NCBI GenBank assembly: GCA_903825675.1
Contig: CAIKBN010000112.1
Location: 1-7,605, forward strand
Length of the DNA stretch: 7,605 bases
DNA from: an uncultured archaeon
GTDB taxonomy: Archaea; Aenigmatarchaeota; Aenigmatarchaeia; GW2011-AR5
Reading direction: 5' to 3'
Below are positions 1 through 4,718 of this stretch, piece by piece. Every line of letters begins with the position of its first letter. The stretch's first letter is position 1. The notes beneath the pieces were generated by a model. It was not told where the DNA came from and did no database searches. It was given only the letters and a program-made list of their open reading frames with translations. Made by a program: the position numbers and the translations under genes.

Positions 1-97
1 ATTCTATTACCTTTACTCCCTATTTTTTCAGTCAAATATAATACTTATAGAAATCATGAATTTTAAAAGGGTTAATAATAAGGTCGTATAATGGGTA

Positions 98-1300
98 TTA
101 CTGGTCCGCCTTCTTCTTATGTTCCTGTAATATTTCTTCGTCAGACTTTGTCAGCAGTTCAGGTGCTTTGGCAAGGACGTTCTGCAATAAGGTATTGACT
201 GTTATTGCTGTTTCAAGGGATAGTACAGAGCCGCAATAATTGCAGAACTTTGAACCTGGGCTGTTATTCTGCTTGCAGGTTCTACATTTTGTTATAGTTG
301 CTTTTACCTGCTGTGGGGTTTCTGTTGCCATGCCATTCATCCTCTTTATGGCATCCTCAGTATCACGCGCAGACATGTGGACATAGACACTTGGCATATC
401 AGAGCCGCCAGTCCAACCATAGTATGTTTTCATTTGGGCTTCTGTCAGGAACTTAGCAGCCCTTGTAGCGCTGCTGTGCCTGAATAGATGAGGATATATG
501 CGTTTCTTGACGCCTGCTTTCTGGGCCAGTGTTTTTAATATTTTGTTGGCTCCTGCATACGTTAACGGTGCATAGCCCTTCTTGCCTTCCATGCGGTTGA
601 ATTTTGTTAGAAACAGAAAACTGTCTGGATTGTTTTTGAATGGGTGGACATCTATAAAGGATGCAAGTATGGGCACGCTCGCCACTACAGTAACACGCCT
701 CATGCCGGTTTTGCCGTTAAGCATTATAAATCCTATGCTGTCCTGGAATACGATGTGCTTTATCTTGACATTAAGTATCTCGCCTATGCGTGCACCTGTT
801 TCATAAAGCATTAATGTGAATGCCTTGTCTCTTGAGTTGTCTGCTATTTGGAGCATACGCTCTACTTCGCTTTCGCTAAGCAAGTCCTCTGGAAGCTTAT
901 TTGAGTTACCTCTTCCTCCAGTAGAAATCCATCTCACTTCAGGCGGATAGACGCCTTTCTCATCAATATTTCGGAGCCACTTGAAGAATTTCTTTATTGC
1001 AACAAGATGCGCATGTTTTGTCGCATCTGTCCATTTTTGCTGTTCTATCCTTGCACATATTTTGATTATATCGTCTTTTGAAATTTTTTTAAAATCTTTC
1101 TTGCACTGGGTTGCGATAAACCATAAAGAAAATAAATGCTTGCTCATTGTATTGGCTTTCAATGCTTTTGCTTTCATTAATTCCGTAAATTTTTCTATGT
1201 GCTTCCTGTTGCCCGGGAGTATATTTTTTTCATTCTGGATTTTTCTTTCTATGGATTCCATTCTCTTCTTTGACTTGTGAATGTCCTGTATTTCTTCCAT
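98..1300 (-). CDS. Tyrosine recombinase/integrase (Xer-like) with C-terminal zinc ribbon
   Basis: A 400-residue DNA strand-exchange enzyme of the tyrosine recombinase family. Residues about 25-125 look like the helical N-terminal core-binding (SAM-like) domain. The catalytic domain follows: Arg171 in GARIGEIL, a Lys around 197 in the beta-hairpin, HLFR at 271-274 (His/Arg pair), and the nucleophile Tyr306 in PSVYVHM. The second catalytic His position is Trp296 (GWTGGSDMPSVY), a substitution known in this family. A short zinc ribbon follows, with Cys339-x2-Cys342 and Cys353-x2-Cys356, then a charged tail. This layout is common in archaea, where such proteins are either integrases of mobile elements or resident recombinases. 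It is longer than a plain XerA (about 280-300 aa) because of the N-terminal extension and the ribbon. ATG 1300 is preferred because a TATA-like element lies about 28 bases upstream and no Shine-Dalgarno is seen. It lies just downstream of a tRNA-Ala gene, a classic integrase target class, but no attachment-site pair was found. Confidence 0.92.
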   Translation of the reverse strand: MEEIQDIHKSKKRMESIERKIQNEKNILPGNRKHIEKFTELMKAKALKANTMSKHLFSLWFIATQCKKDFKKISKDDIIKICARIEQQKWTDATKHAHLVAIKKFFKWLRNIDEKGVYPPEVRWISTGGRGNSNKLPEDLLSESEVERMLQIADNSRDKAFTLMLYETGARIGEILNVKIKHIVFQDSIGFIMLNGKTGMRRVTVVASVPILASFIDVHPFKNNPDSFLFLTKFNRMEGKKGYAPLTYAGANKILKTLAQKAGVKKRIYPHLFRHSSATRAAKFLTEAQMKTYYGWTGGSDMPSVYVHMSARDTEDAIKRMNGMATETPQQVKATITKCRTCKQNNSPGSKFCNYCGSVLSLETAITVNTLLQNVLAKAPELLTKSDEEILQEHKKKADQ

Positions 1301-1323
1301 AAAACCTATATGGGTATTTAAAC

Positions 1324-1334
1324 TATATATATTT
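1324..1334 (-). promoter_or_regulatory. TATA box of the recombinase gene (leaderless)
   Basis: An AT-only stretch reading AAATATATATAG on the minus strand is centred about 28 bases before ATG 1300, which fits an archaeal TATA box driving a leaderless transcript. A second box-like TTTAAATA at 1315-1322 is too close (about 18 bases) to place a start at the ATG. No ribosome binding site precedes the ATG. Inferred from spacing only. Confidence 0.45.
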
Positions 1335-1348
1335 GACCTATGGTTATA

Positions 1349-1531
1349 TGGACTGGGCGGGATTCGAACCCACAGCCTCTACCATTCCGAACCGCAGGAA
1401 AAGACACATAGAAGTACCGAAGGTACTTCAGTTTGTTCTTCCTTCAGTTTCAGGCTCCTCCTGATTCCTCCTCTTGAATATCCTATTCCTGCAGTTGCCG
1501 AGGTAGCGATCTTCCGTTGATCTACCAGCCC
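1349..1531 (-). tRNA. tRNA-Ala (anticodon GGC) with a 111-nt intron
   Basis: The 5' half is 1531-1496 and the 3' half 1384-1349, giving a 72-nt mature tRNA. The acceptor stem GGGCTGG/CCAGTCC has the G3-U70 wobble that marks alanine tRNAs, with discriminator A at 1349 and no CCA encoded. The D arm is GATC/GATC around an AACGGAA loop, the anticodon stem CTACC/GGTAG, and the T arm GTGGG-TTCGAAT-CCCGC. The anticodon GGC is at 1499-1497. The intron lies at the usual archaeal position 37/38. Loop bases 32-35 (UCGG) can pair with UCGG near the 3' end of the intron to form the central helix of a bulge-helix-bulge site. Position 33 is C instead of the almost universal U. The gene is a clear paralogue of the tRNA at 1648-1764. 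Confidence 0.9.
1385..1495 (-). other. Intron of tRNA-Ala(GGC) with terminal and internal hairpins
   Basis: This is the 111-nt archaeal intron expected to be cut by the tRNA splicing endonuclease. Its two ends pair: CTGCAGGAA near the 5' end with TTCCTGCGG near the 3' end, nine pairs including one wobble, forming the intron-side helix of the splice motif. Inside is a perfect 8-bp hairpin, GAAGTACC with GGTACTTC around a TTC loop (1411-1429). The 5' part is purine-rich with two GGAGGA motifs. No intron-encoded endonuclease reading frame is present. Confidence 0.8.
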
Positions 1532-1550
1532 TTCTATCCTCATTTCCCTT

Positions 1551-1565
1551 ATTAATATATTAATT
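1551..1565 (-). promoter_or_regulatory. TATA-like promoter of tRNA-Ala(GGC)
   Basis: The AT-only, nearly palindromic AATTAATATATTAAT is centred about 26 bases upstream of the tRNA 5' end at 1531, so transcription should start at or very near the first base of the tRNA. This suggests independent transcription with almost no 5' leader. Prediction from spacing. Confidence 0.5.
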
Positions 1566-1594
1566 CTTTTCTTTGGGGTAAGCCCTAGACCTTT

Positions 1595-1622
1595 CGAAAA
1601 CACAATGACGCCGAAGGCGTCA
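1595..1622 (-). terminator. Hairpin plus U-tract after tRNA-Ala(CGC)
   Basis: On the minus strand, 26 bases past the tRNA-Ala(CGC) 3' end, a perfect 7-bp GC-rich hairpin (TGACGCC, loop TTC, GGCGTCA; 1622-1606) is followed by TTGTGTTTTCG. Hairpin plus T-rich tail looks like an intrinsic terminator separating the two tRNA units. Wider inverted repeats surround it (CGAAAGG/CCTTTCG at 1632-1638 and 1590-1596; CAATGA/TCATTG at 1603-1608 and 1625-1630), so a larger cruciform-like fold is also possible. Confidence 0.5.
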
Positions 1623-1647
1623 ATTCATTGACGAAAGGGATTGGGAA

Positions 1648-1764
1648 TGGACCCGGTGGGACTTGAACCCACAGCCTCTACCTATTCCAAGTTTCTTTTC
1701 CCAGGTTTTCTTTGAAAAAGAAAAGCTGTGCGAAGGTAGCGATCTTCCATTGATCTACAGGCCC
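1648..1764 (-). tRNA. tRNA-Ala (anticodon CGC) with a 45-nt intron
   Basis: The 5' half is 1764-1729 and the 3' half 1683-1648. The acceptor stem GGGCCTG/CGGGTCC carries the alanine G3-U70 wobble; the discriminator is A and no CCA is encoded. The D arm is GATC-AATGGAA-GATC, the anticodon stem CTACC/GGTAG, and the T arm GTGGG-TTCAAGT-CCCAC is perfectly paired. The anticodon loop is TTCGCA plus A38, with CGC at 1732-1730. The intron is at 37/38. Bases 32-35 (UUCG) pair with UGGA near the intron 3' end, giving the four-pair central helix of a canonical bulge-helix-bulge. It shares an 18-bp block (the 3' anticodon stem through the first bases of the T loop) exactly with the neighbouring tRNA-Ala. 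Confidence 0.92.
1684..1728 (-). other. Intron of tRNA-Ala(CGC) with a perfect hairpin
   Basis: A 45-nt archaeal tRNA intron at position 37/38. It contains a perfect 8-bp AT-rich hairpin, TTTTCTTT and AAAGAAAA around a TTC loop (1706-1724). The sequence is otherwise unrelated to the longer intron in the neighbouring tRNA, although both internal hairpins have the same loop triplet. No coding capacity. Confidence 0.8.
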
Positions 1765-1835
1765 ATTACAGGAGAAGCCTAGGTTTCTCCTTGTATCCTC
1801 ATCCTCTTACTATGGGCCTAATCATCCTCTTAGTA

Positions 1836-1850
1836 ATTATATTATATTTT
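1836..1850 (-). promoter_or_regulatory. TATA-like promoter of tRNA-Ala(CGC)
   Basis: The minus-strand stretch AAAATATAATATAAT contains AAATATAA centred near 1845, which predicts transcription start near 1819 and a 5' leader of about 54 nt. That leader begins AGGCCCAT, the exact complement of ATGGGCCT at the tRNA 5' end, and also holds a 7-bp hairpin (AGGAGAA/TTCTCCT at 1770-1776 and 1785-1791). The start site is inferred from spacing. Confidence 0.45.
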
Positions 1851-1870
1851 ACTTAGTTTCTCCTTAAGAA

Positions 1871-2665
1871 TTAAAGCATTTTCAGCAGCTGGTTATGCAT
1901 CTCTTCTGTGCATGAGCATAACAGAGTTGTTTTATGTTTAAGGTCTGGATATACTTTGATCTGCCTTCCTTTGGTGTCGCTGACAACTCCGCCTGCTTGT
2001 TTGACCAGATAAATGCCAATAAGCTCTGTGGATGGATAAACTTTGGCAGGATTTACATAGCCATCGATGATACCTTCTGATAGCATGCTTAAGGATAATT
2101 TATCAGATCCTGGGCAGAAAACATGTGGGGCTTTTTTAAATAAATCTATTTTTATAATTTCTAATCTGTCTGCTACTGAGTGTGACTCACAGTTTATTAT
2201 TGTTGAATCATCTATTTTCTTTTTGTTTGAAACGTGTATTTTTTCACCATTCTTGTACGAGCCGCTGCTGTCTGCATAGTATATGTCGCCTGTTTCAAAG
2301 ATGCCTATGGCTTCGCATATAGGTTCTAACTGCTTAGAGTAGATAGCTATGCCTGTTGTAAAATGCTTAGATCCTCTTTTTGCCAGGATTGAACCGCATA
2401 CTGGATCAAGAAAGACGATTACGTCACTGCCTAATTTAGGTTCTGATTCTTCTGAGACTACTGTTACGCTTTCAGGCAGGTTATCCAGATATACTTTTTC
2501 AGCTACTTTATCTATCTGGTAGGTTTTATCGCCTTTAGGGTTTATGCCGAGCGTCTTGCCTGCATCTTCTGTGCCTAACACTGCATTAACTGCATCAAAG
2601 GCATCTTTGACAGATTTTATAGCAAGTTTGGTAAGACCCGCGTTGGCATCGTTTTGTTTTTTCAT
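1871..2665 (-). CDS. Inositol-monophosphatase/FBPase-fold protein with altered metal site
   Basis: A 264-residue protein of the lithium-sensitive sugar-phosphatase superfamily, close in layout to archaeal IMPase/class IV FBPases, which remove phosphate from inositol monophosphate or fructose-1,6-bisphosphate using divalent metals. Seen in order: a GDKTYQIDKVAEK segment (45-57) like the family's N-terminal KxDxT...D motif, VVSEESEP (69-76) with the metal-binding Glu region, LDPVCGS (86-92) in place of the usual DPIDGT, and TELIGIYLVKQAGG (213-226) in place of WDxxAG....REAGG. The second Asp of the DPxDG motif is Cys90 (codon TGC) and the later Asp is Glu214, so two of the usual metal ligands are changed. 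Activity may be weakened, shifted in metal preference, or lost. Its ATG overlaps the TGA of the CMP kinase gene (ATGA), indicating translational coupling. Length is normal, with no frameshift. Substrate unknown. Confidence 0.8.
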   Translation of the reverse strand: MKKQNDANAGLTKLAIKSVKDAFDAVNAVLGTEDAGKTLGINPKGDKTYQIDKVAEKVYLDNLPESVTVVSEESEPKLGSDVIVFLDPVCGSILAKRGSKHFTTGIAIYSKQLEPICEAIGIFETGDIYYADSSGSYKNGEKIHVSNKKKIDDSTIINCESHSVADRLEIIKIDLFKKAPHVFCPGSDKLSLSMLSEGIIDGYVNPAKVYPSTELIGIYLVKQAGGVVSDTKGRQIKVYPDLKHKTTLLCSCTEEMHNQLLKML

Positions 2666-3213
2666 TTTTTATTCCTTACTGCCTTTATTATGATATCGAC
2701 TATTTTTTCTGGTGATTTATCTGAGGTATCTATCACAAGGTCTGCTTCTTTTTCCTGGTCAAAGGGGTCGATACCATAGATTCTTTTCCAGTTAGCTCGC
2801 TCTGAGTTCTCCTTTTCTCTTAAAAAACCAATGGCTTTTTCAAGATGGAAGCCGTCACGCTTAACGTAACGCTCTGCTCTTGTTTTAAACGGGGCTTTGA
2901 GCCATATCTTAAAATCAGAGTTCCTGATAAAATGTATCCCGAGCTTGCTCTCGATAACTATATTTCCATCCTTAGCAATATTCTGCTGGAGTTCCTCAAC
3001 AGCCATATGATGGTCTTTGCTTTGGCCGCGCTTGGTTTTCCAGAAATCAACTATGCGTTCTGTCTGATTCTTGTCTATCTTTTCTTCCTTCTTGGCAAGC
3101 TTTTTGGTATAATCTCCTGCGGAAAAAAATTCCAGATCCATTTTCTCAGCCAGCAGCCTTGCTGTTGTCGATGAGCCGCAGCCAGGCATGCCGGATATTG
3201 TTATGACAGTCAT
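2662..3213 (-). CDS. cmk: Archaeal-type cytidylate (CMP) kinase
   Basis: A 183-residue cytosolic P-loop kinase that phosphorylates CMP/dCMP with ATP in pyrimidine nucleotide metabolism. The start MTVITISGMPGCGSST gives the P-loop (GMPGCGSST, residues 8-16) directly after the first strand, as in archaeal Cmk. FFSAGD follows, then VIESKLGIHF (the family's VIEGRLA region), a lid-like segment with several basic residues (KTRAERYVKRDG), RANWKRIYGIDPFD (typical archaeal Cmk motif) and a late VIDTS. A longer reading frame to 3255 exists, but ATG 3213 is chosen because it begins at the conserved strand and a TATA box sits about 27 bases upstream. The gene is first in a two-gene unit, its stop overlapping the next ATG by four bases. 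Archaeal adenylate kinase-like proteins share the fold, but the GIDPFD and SAGD features favour Cmk. Confidence 0.88.
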   Translation of the reverse strand: MTVITISGMPGCGSSTTARLLAEKMDLEFFSAGDYTKKLAKKEEKIDKNQTERIVDFWKTKRGQSKDHHMAVEELQQNIAKDGNIVIESKLGIHFIRNSDFKIWLKAPFKTRAERYVKRDGFHLEKAIGFLREKENSERANWKRIYGIDPFDQEKEADLVIDTSDKSPEKIVDIIIKAVRNKK

Positions 3214-3236
3214 ACAAGTATTACAATATGATATTT

Positions 3237-3244
3237 TATTTAAA
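3237..3244 (-). promoter_or_regulatory. TATA box for a leaderless cmk transcript
   Basis: TTTAAATA on the minus strand is centred about 27.5 bases before ATG 3213, so the transcript should start at the ATG. No Shine-Dalgarno is present. The box overlaps a 16-base string (3228-3243) that recurs exactly inside both 39-bp repeats (3951-3966 and 7452-7467). Confidence 0.6.
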
Positions 3245-3261
3245 ATTGATGGCAATCACAT

Positions 3262-3765
3262 TTAGATATTAAACATACCTGTAATTAGCTGCCCCAAAAA
3301 ATGGCTTGTTATTAACACTACTATAGCAATCCCAACATGATGAAGAATAGACAAATAAGGATTGGTTTTCTGATAAATCGCTATTAGGTAGCTCAATAGA
3401 GATAGTAGAAATATACCTATTATAACAGAAGAAAGTATCGCATATTCTAATGGTAAAAAGATAATAAGCATAACAAAAAATAATATAACAGTTAACCTAG
3501 TAAAAAAATTACTAAAGGTATAAACATTGCTATTTTTTTTAGCATTTGAAGATTGGGATTCACGATATATATGAATGCCCAATGAATCGGATATGTTATC
3601 TGCAATTGCTATTAGTAGTAATGCGCTAATAATGCTCAATTTGGGATTACTGACTTCATTCAAACCGATCATCAAGGCTAAGCTAGTGATAATAGCAGAT
3701 GTAATACCAAAGCTAAATCTACTAAGGTCTTGCATAAAAAAAGAAGTTCTATTGAAATGTTTCAC
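3262..3765 (-). CDS. Five-helix membrane protein resembling VIT1/CCC1 family
   Basis: A 167-residue integral membrane protein with five predicted hydrophobic segments, at about 17-35, 43-57, 90-105, 107-130 and 141-163. The FGITSAIITSLALMIGL stretch and the polar-acidic IADNISDSLGIHIYRES segment after helix 2 resemble the VIT1/CCC1 iron/manganese transporter family, whose members have five helices and acidic residues near helix 2. The usual cytoplasmic metal-binding helical domain between helices 2 and 3 is reduced to a short Ser/Asn/Lys linker (about 70-88), so a metal role is uncertain. The start is GTG 3765, preceded by AAGGCGGT with a 5-base spacer; an ATG at 3735 (MQDLSRFSFG) is the alternative. 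It ends 48 bases before cmk starts and has its own promoter. Family assignment is by resemblance only. Confidence 0.55.
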   Translation of the reverse strand: MKHFNRTSFFMQDLSRFSFGITSAIITSLALMIGLNEVSNPKLSIISALLLIAIADNISDSLGIHIYRESQSSNAKKNSNVYTFSNFFTRLTVILFFVMLIIFLPLEYAILSSVIIGIFLLSLLSYLIAIYQKTNPYLSILHHVGIAIVVLITSHFLGQLITGMFNI

Positions 3766-3770
3766 TTATT

Positions 3771-3778
3771 ACCGCCTT
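3771..3778 (-). promoter_or_regulatory. Shine-Dalgarno that supports the GTG start of the membrane protein
   Basis: AAGGCGGT is one mismatch from AAGGAGGT and lies 5 bases before GTG 3765, which favours this start over ATG 3735. A TATA-like CTTATAAG at 3796-3803 would start transcription near 3773, giving a very short leader. It is one of the few genes here that shows a good ribosome binding site. Confidence 0.5.
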
Positions 3779-3819
3779 TTCAAATAAATACATCTCTTAT
3801 AAGTTAAATACATAATCTA

Positions 3820-3845
3820 AGGAAAGGCTCATTTAACCTTTTCCT
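3820..3845. repeat. Imperfect hairpin upstream of the membrane-protein gene
   Basis: AGGAAAGG pairs with CCTTTTCCT through a 9-base AT-rich loop, eight pairs with one bulged base. It lies about 20 bases upstream of the TATA-like box of the gene starting at 3765, inside the 266-bp non-coding stretch 3766-4031. It could be an operator or a small-transcript structure; nothing else in that stretch apart from the 39-bp repeat and a T-run is recognisable. Confidence 0.35.
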
Positions 3846-3927
3846 GATCTCTGGCAGTTTCCTGTTATAGCTGTAATTTGACCATTCCTACTCCTAACTG
3901 CTTTTCTTCATTATATCTTGTCAAAAT

Positions 3928-3966
3928 GTAAATATTCAACTTTCATTCCAATGATATTTTATTTAA
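3928..3966 (+). repeat. 39-bp direct repeat, left copy
   Basis: This matches 7429-7467 at 37 of 39 positions in the same orientation (mismatches at the third base and at the T/G after ATTCAAC). It ends in TGATATTTTATTTAA, an AT-rich box. The left copy has no recognisable gene behind it in the plus direction, unlike the right copy, which sits before an MBL-fold gene. The two copies bracket the four-gene ABC operon. Confidence 0.85.
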
Positions 3967-4002
3967 TCGGTGGGAATCGGCTTTGTATAATAAAACCCTT
4001 CT

Positions 4003-4012
4003 CTAAAAAAGT
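4003..4012 (-). terminator. T-run downstream of the ABC/lipoprotein operon
   Basis: About 22 bases past the lipoprotein stop, the minus strand reads ACTTTTTTAG (six T, 4010-4005), followed by GGGTTTTATT. Archaeal RNA polymerase often terminates at such T-runs without a hairpin. No strong stem is seen. Inferred. Confidence 0.35.
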
Positions 4013-4031
4013 GGAGTTTACTGTTCATATG

Positions 4032-4712
4032 CTAATCCGCTACTTCGGCGCCTCCGGCAGGTTTTATTGATTCTGTTTTCTGAGCTTGGTGACCGGGTGC
4101 ATTGACAAGAACATTAACCTTTAGCTCGTTCGTTGAAGTGTAGTATATGCTGTTGGGATTTGCCATGAAATGATCTGGTTTACTGCTTACATCAATGTGA
4201 ACCGACTTTTTTTGCCCTGCAGGTAAGACGAATCCCTTTAATGACAGTAGGTATGATTGTTCTTGGTTTGTTTTCAGGTCTGTCAGGTTGTATAGGACTT
4301 CAAAATTGGTTATATTCTGTTTGCCATTGTTACTCATTATGATTTCCAGATGATCCGATACTGGTTTTCCAGTCAGGGAATCTACATTATTTTCCAACAC
4401 TAATTCTTTTATTGAAAAGTCTGAAACGCCTATGGATTCTGGAACAGGTATATCAACGTTAACAGGATTTTTATCTTGCTTATCATCGATGCCATCGCCG
4501 TCTGTATCTGGATTTAACGGGTCTGTCCCAAGCACTTTTTCCGCATTATCTGGAATACCATCTTTATCGCTGTCTAAGAAATTTGTTGGTACAGAATTAT
4601 TGACAGCATTTCCTGAACTTTGATTCTTTGCAACATTATTTGTTGTTTGGGAAACGCAACCTGCAATAATTACAACTGCCATAAGCAGCGTCGCCATAAT
4701 TATTTTTTTCAT
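4032..4712 (-). CDS. Secreted lipoprotein with thrombospondin type-3-like Ca-binding repeats
   Basis: A 226-residue protein with a lipoprotein signal peptide: MKK, a hydrophobic stretch, and a lipobox IAGC with Cys19 as the lipidated residue. A Ser/Asn/Thr-rich linker (20-45) follows. Residues 47-83 hold two Asp-rich repeats, DSDKDGIPDNAEKVLGTDP and DTDGDGIDDKQDKNP, the classic Ca-binding thrombospondin type-3 pattern. The remainder (about 95-208) is predicted beta-rich, with alternating hydrophobic strands and VLPAGQKKSVHIDV, like an Ig-like/CARDB-type sandwich, then an Ala/Gly tail. It is expected to be anchored outside the cytoplasmic membrane. ATG 4712 lies six bases after the stop of the upstream permease gene, whose end supplies GGTGA as ribosome binding site, so it is translated with the ABC genes and is probably a partner or substrate-handling component. 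Exact function is not recognised. Confidence 0.85.
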   Translation of the reverse strand: MKKIIMATLLMAVVIIAGCVSQTTNNVAKNQSSGNAVNNSVPTNFLDSDKDGIPDNAEKVLGTDPLNPDTDGDGIDDKQDKNPVNVDIPVPESIGVSDFSIKELVLENNVDSLTGKPVSDHLEIIMSNNGKQNITNFEVLYNLTDLKTNQEQSYLLSLKGFVLPAGQKKSVHIDVSSKPDHFMANPNSIYYTSTNELKVNVLVNAPGHQAQKTESIKPAGGAEVAD

Positions 4713-4718
4713 ACCATT

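Noticed and set aside
1..60. TATA-like TATAAGTATTATAT (38-52, minus strand) followed by a GGGAG motif, a possible promoter for a gene to the left
   Set aside because: No start codon is visible in the window, so the element cannot be tied to a gene.
981..1280. Plus-strand reading frame of about 99 codons opposite the recombinase
   Set aside because: It is the complement of a well-supported coding region, is Cys/Phe-rich with no recognisable motif, and has no promoter.
1411..1429. Extra-stable UUCG tetraloop in the intron hairpin
   Set aside because: The stem only extends in the register that leaves a three-base TTC loop; the C(UUCG)G register breaks the stem pairing.
1379..1603. Minus-strand reading frame running through the tRNA-Ala(GGC) gene, and the plus-strand frame at 1281-1520
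   Set aside because: Both overlap a convincing intron-bearing tRNA; the translated sequences have no domain-like features.
3214..3255. Extended N-terminus of the CMP kinase
   Set aside because: The extra 14 residues come before the conserved first strand and would overlap the well-placed TATA box of a leaderless start at 3213.
3904..3953. Tiny minus-strand reading frame starting MKVEY inside the left 39-bp repeat, with a counterpart MNVEY in the right copy (7419-7451)
   Set aside because: Only about 10-11 codons each, diverging as soon as the DNA repeat ends; their similarity simply follows the repeat.
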